A DNA stretch of 64,000 nt from assembly GCF_963169125.1 (NCBI RefSeq), contig NC_084798.1, forward strand, positions 195,791,481-195,855,480, read 5' to 3'. This document shows, one piece after another, positions 23,267 to 34,432 of this stretch. A program made the position numbers and the translations under genes. A model generated the notes under the pieces. The model ran no database searches. It was not told where the DNA came from and saw only the letters and a program-made list of their open reading frames with translations. The stretch's first letter is position 1; the number at the start of each line of letters is the position of its first letter. This DNA comes from Humulus lupulus (taxonomy: Eukaryota > Streptophyta > Magnoliopsida > Rosales > Cannabaceae).

Positions 23267-23864
23267 GTGTTTGTGTCTACTCCCATCCTTTCTCAACTTT
23301 CGATGGAGAAACTCACTGGCGAAAACTTCCTTAATTGGAAGCAAAATATCAACATAGAGTTGATTGGTGACAACTCCAAGTTTGTCATGATTGAGGAATC
23401 CCCAGAACGAGCACTGTGTCCGCACGTTCGTGATGGCACTGTGAATGCTCATAATGACACCGTAAATGCTTGGATAGCACCGTCTCTACACATACGTGAT
23501 GACATCGTGAATGCTCGGATGACACCATGTCTGCATGTTCATGATCAACGCAACTATGGTCTGATGCATCTCATGAACGAGCTTCAGTTTTTTGAGCCTA
23601 TCATGGGTGGACCAAGTAAAGGAGGAGAAAATAAGACTATTGTTATTGCTGCTGATCCAGCTAAGGCTGAAGTTAACCAAGCTTCGTCTTCGAAAGCTGG
23701 AAACAAGAGGAAAGGTGGACAAAACAACAACCCCAAGCCTGCAAAGGCTGCAAAGACGAGTGCACAGACGTCTAAGGGGAAGAACAAGAGAAACAAGAAA
23801 TGTAAAGGTTAGTGTTTTCATTGCACAGAGAAGGGGCATTGGAAACAGGATTGCCCCAAGTTTC
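23267..23864 (+). pseudogene. Copia gag, internally rearranged
   Basis: It starts with the copia gag signature EKLTGENFLNWKQNINIEL, but after about 45 residues the middle of gag is missing. In its place is a short repeated stretch in which RDGTVNA, NDTVNAW and RDDIVNARMTP recur. It rejoins at MNELQFFEPIMGG, then a Lys/Ala-rich linker, then the CCHC zinc knuckle CFHCTEKGHWKQDC (CX2CX4HX4C). TAG at 23810 interrupts just before the knuckle in the same frame. Gag would package the element RNA in the cytoplasm; this copy is defective. Confidence 0.8.
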
Positions 23865-25260
23865 TAGCAGCGAAAAACAAAGGTAATGATTATTGTTCAT
23901 TTATCTTAGAAACATGTGTTTTAGAGAATGATAAATCCGTTTGGATTATTGATTCTGGATCTACCAACCATGTTTGGAACTCTTTACAGCTTCTTGAATC
24001 GTGGGAGGAAATGGACGAAGGTGGCTTAAAGCTTAGAGTTGGGAATAACGTGTTCGTTTTGGCCCAAGCTAGAGGAATAACTCGTCTGATGTTCGGAAAT
24101 AAATACTTAATTTTAAATGATGTATTTTTTATTCCAGATTTAGTAAAATTTTAATTTCAGTTTCCATGTTGCAATTGGAATGATTTGTTATGACTTTCAC
24201 AAGTTCTAATATATATATTTCCTCCAATGAATCACAATTGTGTATTGCATGTTTGGAAAATGGGCTTTATATTCTGTGACCTAACGAACCCCTCGCTCTT
24301 AACAATGATTTATTCAAAGTAGCTAAACCTAGGACCAATAATCGTCAAAAGACCGATAACAATAACATGACGTATTTACGGCATTTGAGACTAGGTCACA
24401 TTGGCTATGATAGGATTACAAGACTTACAAAGGACGGACCTTTGAGGGAACTCACCTTAGGTGAATTACCTATTTGTGAATCTTTTCTAGAAGGCAAACT
24501 GACCAAGCGTCCATTATCTACAAAGGGTGATAGGGCCAAAGAACTACTTGGACTTGTCCATTTAGATGTTTGTGGACCTTTGACTGTACAAGCCAGGGGT
24601 GGTTTTGAGTATTTCGTCACTTTCATTGAAGATTACTCTAGATACTCATGTCTTTACCTAATGCATAGGAAATCAGAAACATTTTCAAAGTTTCAGGAAT
24701 TTGTAGCGATGGCTCAGAATCAATTAGGCAAAACGTTAAAGATCTTGTGATCTGATAGGGGTGGAGAATATTTGGATATGCAGTTCCAAGATCATTTAAC
24801 TAAACTTGGGATTTTATCACAACTTACTACCCCAGGTACTCCGCAACAAAATGGTGTAGCGGAACGCTGGAACATAACTTTATTGGAAATGTTTAGATGC
24901 ATGCTTATTTACTCAACTCTACCAAATTCGTTCTGGAGACATGCAATTGAAACTGCTAACGACATTCTCAATGTCGTGTTGTCTAAATCAATCCCCAAAA
25001 CACCTTTAAGAATGCTAGAATTGTCGTGAACCTAGTTTACGCCATTATAGAATCTGGGGGTGTCCTGCCCACGTCCTGAGGAAATAGGAAGGAAAGGTAG
25101 AATCGCGAACTTAAGTTTGCATGTTTTTTTGGCTATCCTAAAGGTACTTGGGATGGAATTTTCTATAGTCATTCAGAAAATACAGTGTTTACTTCTACGA
25201 ATGCTACTTTTTTGGAAAATGACTATGTCCAAAACTTCAAATCACGTAGCAAAGTAGTTT
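23865..25260 (+). pseudogene. Copia protease and integrase, decayed
   Basis: Protease: VWIIDSGSTNHVW with the catalytic DSG (about 23938-23980), in frame with gag. GAG-pre-integrase: HLRLGHIGYDRITRL (24381-24425). Integrase core: Asp in HLDVCGPL, Asp in SDRGGEYLD and Glu in NGVAERWN. Breaks are a frame change and loss between about 24150 and 24360, TGA at 24748 directly before SDRGGEY (consistent with a CGA-to-TGA change), and a frameshift near 25010-25025 before HYRIWGCPAHVLR. The C-terminal FGYPKGTWDGIFYSH and STNATFLENDYV are recognisable. Confidence 0.85.
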
Positions 25261-25454
25261 TAGAGGAGATGGTTAAAGAATTGACTCCAACCAATGTTCA
25301 ATCATCATCAACATGAGTTGATGATGAAATTCCCACTCTTCATGTTCAACCAACGCAAGTCAATTTAAATGAAGATAACACCACTGTTCCTGAGCAAATA
25401 GTCACGGAGCCTCGTCGTAGTGGGAAGGTTTCTAGGAAACTAGTTTGCTATGGT
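25261..25454 (+). pseudogene. Copia linker between integrase and reverse transcriptase
   Basis: Low-complexity, acidic and Ser/Thr-rich coding remnant with a TGA at about 25316. It ends in the PRRSGKVSRK-like motif that precedes copia RT. No separate function. Confidence 0.6.
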
Positions 25455-27016
25455 TTGGATGGTGAAACTAGTGATGCAGATCCATTGTCTTTCAAACAGG
25501 CAATGGCTGGCCCTGAAAATGAACTATGGCTTGAGGCCATGAAACAGGAAATGGAGTCCATATACTCAAATTCTGTCTGGTATCTTGTGGAAGCACCTAG
25601 TGACTTTAGGGCCATTAGGTGCAAGTGGATCTACAAGAAGAAACGATGTGTTGATGGAAATATCGAGACTTATAAAGCTCGATTAGTGGCAAAGGGTTAT
25701 ACCCAAATAGAAGGCGTGGACTATGAGGAAACTTTTAGTCTGGTAGCCATGCTCAAGTCCATTCGCATCCTCTTATCCATAGCAGCACTCTCGAATATGA
25801 GATCTGGCAAATGGACGTCAGGATAACTTTTCTTAATGTGAAGCTTGACAAAGTCATTTATATGGATCAGCCAAAATGTTTTAAAGTAGCTGGACAAGAA
25901 GGAAAAGTTTGCAAGTTGAATAGGTCCATTTATGGACTTAAGCAAGCTTCTCGTTCCTGGAATCTTAGGTTTGATGAAATAATCAAAACCTATGGCTTTG
26001 AACAAAATATTGATAAGCCTTGTGTTTACCAACTGAAGCCAAATCAAATAGCGGTATTCCTAGTTCTTTATGTAGATGATATCTTACTCATTGGAAACAA
26101 TGTTAAGAAATTATCAGATGTGAAGAATTGGATGAGCACTCAATTCCAGATGAAGGATTTGGGTGAAGCAAGTTATGTCCTAGGTATCTAGATCATTAGG
26201 GATTGAAAGAACAAACTCTTAGCTCTATCTCAAGCAGCTTACATAGATAAAGTGCTTGAACTATTCTCAATGAAAAATTCCAAGAAAGGGCGTTTACCGT
26301 CCCGCCATAGAATTCATCTTTCAAAGAAGCAGTCTCCCCAGACTCCTGAAGAGGAAGATGCAATGAGAAAAGTTCCTTATGCATCTGCAGTTGGAAGTCT
26401 GATGTATGCCATGTTGTGTACTAGACCAGATATCTGCTATGCAGTGGGAGTAGTGAGCAGGTATCAGTCAAACCCAGGACCAGAACATTGGATAGCAGTT
26501 AAGCATATCCTGAAGTATTTAAGATAGACTAGGGATTATATGTTAGTAGACAAGGGTGGTGTTCAGACTGATGTCGATGACATGAAGTCTACTTTTGGAA
26601 TGGTGTTTACTCTTGGGGGTGGAGCTGTGATATGGAGAAGTGTAAAGCAGTCTGCAATCTCAGATTCCATCGTGGAGGCTGAGTACATAGTCGCGTCAGA
26701 AGCGGCTAAGGAAATAGTCTGGCTAAAGAAGTTCTATTCAGATCTTGGTGTTATTCCAAAAATGGATAAACCGCTTGTGTTTTTTTGTGACAATACATGA
26801 GCGATAGCCAACTTGAAAGAACCTCGTAGTCACAAGGGGAGTAAGCATATAGAAAGGAAGTAACACATTATTCGAGAATATGTGGCCAGGGGAGAAGTGA
26901 AGGTTATGAAGATTGCATCTGAAGACAATCTTGCAGATTCGTTTACGAAGACACTACCATAAGCTACATTTGATAATCATATCAAGGAAATGAGATTAGT
27001 AGAATTAAGGCATTAG
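25455..27016 (+). pseudogene. Copia reverse transcriptase and RNase H, decayed
   Basis: RT: WLEAMKQEMESIYSNSVW, KWIYKKKR, YKARLVAKGYTQIEG, IYGLKQASRSWN and the intact catalytic loop LYVDDILLIGNN (about 26068-26103). RNase H: AVGSLMYAMLCTRPDI, DSIVEAEYIVASEAAKE, FCDNT, SHKGSKHIERK and EDNLADSFTKTLP, ending TAG 27014. Breaks are a frameshift near 25790-25811 before IWQMDV, TAG 26189, TGA 26204, TAG 26525, TGA 26798 and a TAA near 26861. It ends 14 bp before the PPT, the normal copia arrangement. Confidence 0.9.
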
Positions 27017-27030
27017 TTTCAATTAGTGCA

Positions 27031-27040
27031 AGTGGGAGTT
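27031..27040 (+). other. Polypurine tract of copia element
   Basis: GTGCAAGTGGGAGTT abuts the 3' LTR TGTT at 27041, the usual copia layout. Confidence 0.85.
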
Positions 27041-29314
27041 TGTTATGGTTTTATGCCCTAATTAAAACTCAAATTTCTTTGTAATCTCATTTATTATCAA
27101 TAAAAAAATAGAAATCATTTTTTGACTTGGTCAATCACTTTGCTCACATGTTTTTTTTTTCATGATTATTTGTTTAATATAAACTTCTATTAAATCCTGA
27201 GCATATAGCTAATTATATTTATAGTGACGTAATCACAGTGGAATATAAATATGATTATATGTTCAAAATAAGTTAGTCCTAAGATTAGTCAGCGCACAGT
27301 ATTTACATTGACTTGCCAATCTACGATATGATCTACTTACACATTGTAGTGTTATGTTCTTTCCAGAACATTAGCAAAGTAGATAAGAACAGATGTATTT
27401 CTTACATCAGACTGGACCGATATTGACAGTTGATAGAATAAGTAAACATACTGTTATTATCTATTCTAGTCATATCATATAGTTGAGCATAGGTCAATTC
27501 AATGTCAATTCAGAGTGGTTAGTATTCTAACTGATTGTATTATTTGAGTTCTTTGACTTGTTCGTTACCATCTTACCCTACGGACTTGCCCATACTTACA
27601 TCTTGGGAACTTGGTAGTATAATTGAGTGGGAGTGTTAATCATAGATATGAACATCTATAACTTCTGATGAAGAAGTGAAATGATGGTTTCCTTTTAGTT
27701 TGGTTCAAGGTGCTAAATGATAGAGATCTCATTTAAGTAATTAAATTAGTTTACTAAAATATCATTTACAAGGAACTAAGTGTTTTAAGGATAAAATACA
27801 ATGAGGGGTAAAACGGTATTTTAGTCCCATCTCATTGTAGACTGTCTATAGAGGATTGAGTGACAATTATGGTTGTAACAATGGATAATTAATAACATAT
27901 CTATATTTTTTATAGAGCGTTCTATGAATTCAAGAGTGCAATTCCGAGTCTTTAGTGGAGTCACGAGGAATTAATAAGTTAGTAAATTTATTTGTTAGAT
28001 TTATGATAACTTATTGGAGCTTGATTTCATAGGCCCATGGTCCTCACTGTACCTTGAATAAAATCATCTAGATAGTCTCAATTAATTGATTTAATTATCA
28101 ATTAGAATTATCAAAGTTGACCAGGTCAATTTTGGATAGTTTCACAGTTATACAATTCAGAGAAGAAAAGAGAAATTATGGCAGATTTATTAATTAAGAT
28201 AAATTGGTATCTAAATTAATAAATAAGTTTAAATCAAGATTTAAATTATAAATAATTAATTTGATAAATGATTTAAATAATTATTTAATCAATTAAAACA
28301 ATAAAAAATAATATAGGTCTTGATTTTAAGTCCACTGGGCTTATAATCAAATGGGAAATTTCACGAGCCTAAAGCTGTAACTACCCAAATTTCCTATTAA
28401 GGCTTAGGGCCTTGATTAGGGGGTCAGGATGGCAAATTATGGAATTATATGATTATGTGATACTTATGTGTATCATTATGTGAATATGTGAGTTATATCA
28501 TAATATGACTAGATATGCATGTTTATGTGTATTAAATATGCATGTGGGTCCATTTCTGTTTAATTGGGCAATATTCATATTTTGGCCATTTTGGGTATAT
28601 TTGGCATATATGTGGTATGTGTGTGGTGCTTCATTATTATTTGGTTATGCTAAGGTTACTCAACACGAGACGATCTTAGGAAGCAAGCTAGTGGGAAAGT
28701 CACAACGGGGTTCATACTTGACCCGGAGTGAGTCAAGGGGTATTTAGCACATTACCGGGATATTGGGTAATGGGAATAAATATTTGATGATAAATTGGGA
28801 GTTAGTGAGATCAGGATGAAATTCAGGGGGTTTTGACCATTTTACCTCCGGGGGCGTTTTCGGGATCTCAAGCATTAAGATTTGCTTGAGGTTACTTAAG
28901 CTTGAAGTAACCTGTTAGAATTATAAAAAGAACGTTCAGAACATTTTCTCTCCCTCCAGTTCCATTTTGGACACCTGATCGCATTTTTGAAGGAAACTTG
29001 AGTTTTAGGACTCGGATTCAAGCGAGGATCAAGGCATATCGATTCTAGGGAAAATTAGAAGCTTATTAGCCAGAGGATTTAGCTGGGAAACATCTCAATC
29101 TGAGGTAATTCAAGTTTTAAGTTCTAAGTTTTTAAAGTTTTTAAGCTTGGATTGGATTTTGTGTTTTGATGAGTTTTTGAATGAATTGAAGCTTGGGTTT
29201 TATTGGTATTGGATAATTAGGATGTTTGAGAACTTTGATTTTGGGATTTGGAGATGTTTGGATAGGTTTTGGAAGGTTTATAAATGAAGAAAACAAGGAA
29301 AAATGGTTGGGTTG

Positions 29315-29470
29315 AGGTCGGGCTGCGACCCTATTCTAGAGCGCCGCGGCCCAGGCTTGAAGAAGGAGGAGGCTGGTTGATTTGCAGGTAAGGCTGCGGC
29401 ACAAGGTGCAGACAGAGAAGAGGCTCGACCTCTATTTGGAGGCGGGCTGCGGCTCAGTGCTTAGGGGACG
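29315..29470 (+). repeat. CpG-rich palindromic-word block (CCGCGG)
   Basis: Contains GGGCTGCGACCC, GAGCGCCGCGGCCC, GGCTGCGGCAC and GGGCTGCGGCTC in AT-rich surroundings. It begins about 210 bp after the donor-like GAGGTAA at 29102. Confidence 0.65.
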
Positions 29471-30256
29471 TGGTGCTTAAGGGAGATTTTGCCTAGAGTT
29501 GGTTTTTAGTCATGGGAACTTAACTCTAAGGGCCTGGGATCGATACTACTACCCAGTTAAGTTGGATTCGATGTCCCAGAGGCTTGGGGTGGGTCCGAAA
29601 GTATTTATTTACTCATTTTGATGAGGTTTTATATTATGGTTGTGACTAGGTTATCACTAGGGGCTTGGAAACAAGATTGTGCTTGTGGCTCGTTTATTGG
29701 TAACCTGTGCTTGGACCAAAGGTAAGAAAATTGCACCCAGTATGTGATGCATAAGATACATGTGATTAGGGCATGACATGAATGTTGAATATGAGATTGA
29801 TCAGAGTTTGAATCTCTGTAAATGTGCATGATCATAATTATGCTAGTGATGGTTGAGTAAGCATGCTGAATGCCCTGTATTTGGATATTTGACATATGAT
29901 ATATGCCTGGTTGGGTTGCTTACTTGTGAGTGGAACTGACCTATGAGCCAGGAATCGACAATGGTGTAGTATTGACTGTGAAGCTGTGACTTATTAGTCA
30001 AGTTCGGTAGTAATACTGAGCACTGGTCGTATGGTATTGGCTTATGAGTCAAGAACAGTATTAGCGTGTTTAACGCAAGCCAAAAAGATTAGATCTAATC
30101 GACATAAGCATTATCATCATAAGTATGAAATGCTTTACCGACCCTAAGTTTGATGAAAACAAAAGCGCTTGTCTAGTCTAAAGGCTAGTTACATAGAGTC
30201 AGGGCTATAAGCTCAGGTGACTGAAACGTCACATGGCTAGGAGGGCATGGGACCTC

Positions 30257-30745
30257 AGAGATAGACTCATTAGTCATCTACACAGAGATAGACTCATTAG
30301 TCAACTATACAGAGATGGACTTATCAGTCATCTATATAGAAATGGACTTATCAGTCATTTACACAGGGATAGACTTATTAGTCATCTATACAGAGTATGA
30401 CTTATTAGTCATATAATCAGAGAGAGACTTATTAGTCGTCTACCTCAGAGATAGACTCATTAGTCATCTACACAGAAATGGACTTATCAGTCATCTACAA
30501 AGAGATAGACTTATCAGTTATCTATACAGAGATGGACTTATCAGCCATCTACACAGAGATAAACTTATCAGTCATCTATACATAGATAGACTTATCAGTC
30601 ATCTACACAGGGATAGACTTATTAGTCATCTATACAGAGTATGACTTATTAGTCGTCTAATCAGAGAGAGACTTATTAGTCGTTTACCTCAGGGAGACGT
30701 ATTAGTCATCTACTTCAGAGTGATAGACTTATTAGTCATCTACTA
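30257..30745 (+). repeat. 27-bp minisatellite of hairpin units, about 18 copies
   Basis: Consensus parts are AGAGAT, GACTNATNAGTC and ATCTACAC, repeating every 27 bp. Each unit can fold as AGAT-(one bulged base)-GACT, a loop of NATN, then AGTC-ATCT. Units 5-7 (about 30365-30445) recur almost unchanged as units 14-16 (about 30608-30685), suggesting a nine-unit higher-order duplication of about 243 bp. It is transcribed-strand LTR sequence, not a CRISPR array. Confidence 0.85.
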
Positions 30746-31794
30746 AGAGCGCAAGACTCCACAAACATTTATTTGTACCTGCTTGCATGCATGAGTAGGG
30801 TCATTACTGCTAGGCATGCCTATTATGATTTGGTAACATGTTATTACCTGTTAATGAGCATATTGAGTTTTCTTGCTGAGCTTCGGCTCATAGGTGCTAT
30901 GTGGTGCAGGTAAAGGCAAAAGAAAGCTGGAACTGCTTGAGTTGGAGGGCTTAGGTGACGATGTGTACATATGCGGCTGCTCGACCACCACGACCGAGGG
31001 TTTAAAGAGGAACTAGGGTTAAGCCCTAATCTGCCGCTTAGGTCGGCTGGTTGTAAATATTTTATTGTAATAAACCTTTAAAATATATTTTTGGGATCCC
31101 AATGTATACAGTAAACGTTTTAGTGAAACGTTGTATCTTTGACCAAAATTTTTAACCCTAAACTGTTAATCATACTTAGTTACACGATTATGGCCAAATG
31201 GCTCGGTTAGCAAGTTTATCACAGTTTAAAATGCACAACGTAACAATCCTTGGGTAGTAGGGCGTTACAAAAGCCCATGATAATTTCGACATAGGGCTGT
31301 TAATTGGCTATTCTTTTATTAATTTTTTAATTAAATAAATGACCTAATTAAGTCTATAAAAGGATTGTTAAGAGAGAAGTCAAAACATAAGTTCAGATTT
31401 TCTGAAACACAAGTTTCTGATAGGTTTTAGATTTCTCTAAACATAAGTCTTTTTCTAAGCTTATTTTTCTTTTCTCTTCTTCTCTCTGTATCTATCTCAT
31501 GTGTTGAGAATTGCCCACTCTAGTCTTGGTGATTCTAAGGATACTTTAGAAGACTGTGAAGAAAATTGAAGATCGGTTCAGTTTCTTGGTAATACTCTGC
31601 GACAAAAAGGATACATGGGTTAGAGAAACTGAAGGAAGGACTCATTCATTCCATTGCGTATAATGTAAGTATTCTTATCATTATTTCTCTTTGAATTCAA
31701 TTTTAGAAACATGTTCTAGGTTATCTCATATTAATTTGTTTAATATTAGATCTACATGAAAATAAATAAAGATCCTGTATAAGTTTTCCTAATA

Positions 31795-32450
31795 GTATGT
31801 AAGTTAAGATATGAATGACCAAGTAAATATGTATGTTAAGATGACTAAGTAAGTATGTATGTTACCAGTTAAGACTGTATGTATGCTCTGGGATTTTCAG
31901 CGTATATAGGTGTACTTTCAGGATATGAATTTTGGTTATGAGGCCTGACCATAAGTTTTCCAGGAAGTTTGCACATCCTTAAATTGTATGTTAGGGTTCG
32001 GTTTCATCAGAATCCTATTCTTGGTTGGTTATCTGCCTAGTTACAGTTAGTTTAAGTTTTTGCTTCATTTATGTGGTTATGTTTGTCAAGTTGTTCTTAC
32101 TAAGCATTCCGCTTACCTAGTTGTTTCGTGTTGTAGGTAAGCTCAAAGGCAAAGTGGATCAATGAGCGCTGGAGTTTATAATCTGCGAGGATGTACATGT
32201 GGACCGACCTTTTGGGAATTTATGTTTTGGGGACTAGAACCCATATGATAACTAAGAAATTATTTTGGGCTTGTTGAATGTTTTAAAATTATGACACTTT
32301 AATTTACTTTTAAGTATGCGCATACTTCCAAACTCTTGCATGTTTTGAAAGGTTTTTTTATATGGATTTTCGGTTACCTTATTTTTAGAAAATGGTTTTT
32401 TTTTTCCGCAAATTAAGTACAAAAATTGAAAAAGATTTTTTTTTTTTGTT
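31795..32450 (+). mobile_element. Large gypsy LTR-like segment, right part
   Basis: It resumes the 32-bp array after the copia TSD, then runs through GTTGTAGGTAAGCTCAAAGG (about 32132-32152) and ACATGTGGACCGACC (about 32194-32208), which parallel the GCAGGTAAAGGCAAA and ACATATGCAGC landmarks of the other LTRs. It grades into T-rich sequence. The right boundary is uncertain. Confidence 0.45.
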
Positions 32451-32458
32451 TAAATATG

Positions 32459-32507
32459 AACTACACTCCCAATGTATAAAAACAAATAAGTTTGGGGGAG
32501 TGTAGTT
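32459..32507 (+). other. Perfect 12-bp inverted repeat containing a PPT-like motif
   Basis: AACTACACTCCC (32459-32470) is the exact reverse complement of GGGAGTGTAGTT (32496-32507), with a 25-bp loop. The right arm is part of AAGTTTGGGGGAGTG, so the stem overlaps the PPT-like motif of the Athila 3' non-coding region. Confidence 0.75.
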
Positions 32508-33047
32508 AGTATCTATAAAAATAAAAAATAAAAAAATAAAATATATATATCTCTCTAGATCAAGAAGAAAAAAAAAAGGAAATTATTGGGGGGTTTATTA
32601 ATTGGGTGGTAGAAAAAGGCCATGTGCTTATGGTAACTTTGAGCTTAAAAAGTCTTTCTCATCCATAATTACTAAGCCTAACATTACAAGACTATAAAGT
32701 CCTATTGATTTCTAAGCATGTTTTGGTGTATATTAGTGAATGGCAAATGAGTAAGCATATGGAATACATAATTGGTTAGCGGTTTGCTTGGTTGAAATTC
32801 GATATGTATTGATGAATTTACTGTGTCATTTGTTGAGAATGATTAGGTTGTCTTAGATGTTGACAAGTTAAAGTGTTTTAAATAGCAGTTGACTGAAAAT
32901 CTGGGTTAAGATTAAGGCTTAGTAGTTTTCTGAGAATTGTGGTTCATGCAGGTTCACGTTAAAAGTTGTGTTGTGTCTTGTTGAGTGTTGTTTTTGTGAG
33001 TTGAGTCCTTTGCTCGAGGGCGAGCAAAGAGTAAGTTTGGAGGAATT
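32508..33047 (+). other. Athila 3' non-coding region, hairpin and polypurine tract
   Basis: AT-rich, with no ORF. At 33008-33029 CTTTGCTCG-aggg-CGAGCAAAG forms a perfect 9-bp hairpin. AGTTTGGAGGAATT (33034-33047) is the PPT directly before the 3' LTR. The order hairpin, PPT, LTR is characteristic of the plant Athila/Tat group. Confidence 0.75.
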
Positions 33048-34432
33048 TGATAACTCCATTTTAGTGTCGTTCTAGGATGTGTTTTTGTGGTAATCTTGAG
33101 TCTTTTTGTTTATTTTGTGCAAGATTACACTTGTATTTGTCTTTGTTGTAGGTCGGTGCTATGAATCATGAGCTAAACACGAAAGGAAGAAATGGTGGGA
33201 AAATGGAGCCTTTGGTGGTTGTTTGAGTCAAATTGGCATCAAGGAGGAGTTAGAAGAATTTTTTGGTGAAGTTTTAATGAAGGAAGGACTAAAATTTTCA
33301 TGTTTTGAAAAAATAGAATTAGAGTCACGGCATGGGCTTAAGGGTTGCGACTCTAACAAGGTCAAAAGCTACCCAAGCCTTGCGTGAATTAATGTTGCGA
33401 CATGCCCTTTAGGGTCACGACATGATGAGTGTTTGAGAACAAAGGAAAATCTGGGCACACACACGGGCCGCGGCATGGTCACCTTAGTGTCACGACGCTT
33501 GAAGACGGAGGCACAAACCTCCTCGAGTATTTTGAAGACACGGGTCGCGGCATGAATAAGCAAGGGCAGTAGAGCGCTTCCCTGAAGAGAAGAAAACACG
33601 ATTTACGTTTAAAAACATTGTTGATTAGGTTTTTAATTATGAATTTTAGAGAGCTTTTGGAGTGCTAAGCTTTATTTCTGCACGTTTCTTCTTCTTTAAT
33701 TTCTTTCAAGCTTTGGATGTTACGGAGGATGACATTTATCTTTATTGTGTTAGCCATGTTTGCCATGAACTAAACATTTTTCTCTAGGGTTTAATGTAGT
33801 TACTTTGGATCTTGTTAATTTTCTATTAAGTGCAATTTTATTCTTCTTCTTTTATTCTTAATCTCTATTGGTTGTGTTTAATGCTTACAATTTACTGGCC
33901 ATTTATTGTATGGTTTATCATTTAATTCGAGATTCAAGAAGGGAGAGTTAAATATTCTATAGTCGTTGTTACATAGATTACATATAGGATGATAGCATCT
34001 ATATGATTTGTGTAGCTTTTAGGTTTATGATGTTTAATGCCTGCTATCTGTTGAAATAAGTCATAGATATGTAAAAGATTTGCATATAGGTTGAATTCTT
34101 TTTATCTTGATAAAGAATTGAGATTGCTTTTGATAACCCTCTATTAAGATAGAATTAGAAGATTGAATTGTGCTGAAATAGTTAAATTGACAAGTGAATT
34201 AGTTGACGAAATTAATACCCTAGGTCTTTATTCATGAAGTAGTCATTACTATTGCTTTGCTTACTTTAGTTTTTACTATTACCTTATTAATTAATTTGAA
34301 TTTTGATCGTCAAATAGAAACCAAGAGTAAATTATTGATAATTGATTAGTAGTCTCTATGGGACGATCGCGTTCTTACAGAAATTATTACTGGCACGACC
34401 ATGTATACTTGCGTGCGTTATTTTACCGATCA
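33048..34432 (+). repeat. 3' LTR of the Athila-type element
   Basis: 1385 bp from TGATAACTCC to TTACCGATCA. It includes a CpG-rich cluster of GGTCGCGGCATG-type words (33310-33565) shared with the spacer at 8160-8415, and a terminal stretch with TATACTTGCGTGCG. The solo LTR at 52446-53630 (minus) is a relative with a similar start and end. It is followed directly by copia LTR sequence. Confidence 0.8.

Larger units (their letters stand above)
28376..31269 (+). mobile_element. Solo gypsy LTR inside the copia 3' LTR
   Basis: 2894 bp from TGTAACTACCCAAA to GGGCGTTACA, with TSD aaagc. It contains no gag or pol and carries the landmarks of the LTR group: CT-rich leader (28945-28965), GAGGTAA (29102), CpG-rich block, hairpin array, TTTTCTTGCTGAGCTTCGGC (about 30868), GGTGCAGGTAAAGGCAAA (about 30903-30920), a CGACCACCACGACC stretch (about 30980) and AATAAA (about 31070). 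This is the usual product of LTR-LTR recombination of a full element. Confidence 0.92.
13964..31794 (+). mobile_element. Ty1/copia retrotransposon, complete outline, inactive, with two nested insertions
   Basis: Both LTRs begin TGTT; the 5' one ends CAACA and the 3' one AATA. The element is flanked by a perfect 5-bp TSD gtatg (13959-13963 and 31795-31799), and its interior shows gag, protease, integrase, RT and RNase H in the copia order, followed by a PPT. It holds a minus-strand LARD-like element (16139-21133) in its leader and a solo gypsy LTR (28376-31269) in its 3' LTR. Without these the element is about 9.9 kb. No convincing primer-binding site follows the 5' LTR. LTR divergence looks like several percent by eye in the first 200 bp, so the insertion is not recent. 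Confidence 0.92.
27041..31794 (+). repeat. 3' LTR of copia element, split by solo LTR
   Basis: 27041-28375 and 31270-31794 together match the 5' LTR. The terminal CA is changed to TA (AATA at 31794). The interruption duplicates aaagc on both sides (28371-28375 and 31270-31274). Confidence 0.92.
5101..34432 (+). mobile_element. Athila-type Ty3/gypsy element, 5'-truncated, split by nested insertions
   Basis: From left to right the parts are RT, RNase H and IN (5105-7921), a spacer, an extra ORF (8880-10100), PPT-like motifs (10198, 32490), the stretch CTTTGCTCG/CGAGCAAAG followed by a PPT, and a 3' LTR (33048-34432). The 5' LTR, primer site, gag and protease are absent. A gypsy LTR-like segment holding a copia element fills about 10430-32450. 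The IN C-terminus (LYNSRLKLF, SRWLGPF, VNGQRLKHY) is typical of the Athila/Tat group. Continuity across the 22-kb nest is inferred from matching 3' landmarks, not proven. Confidence 0.65.

Noticed and set aside
30257..30745. Regular 27-bp repeats considered as a CRISPR array
   Set aside because: There are no unique spacers; the whole unit repeats, the context is a plant gypsy LTR and no cas genes exist.
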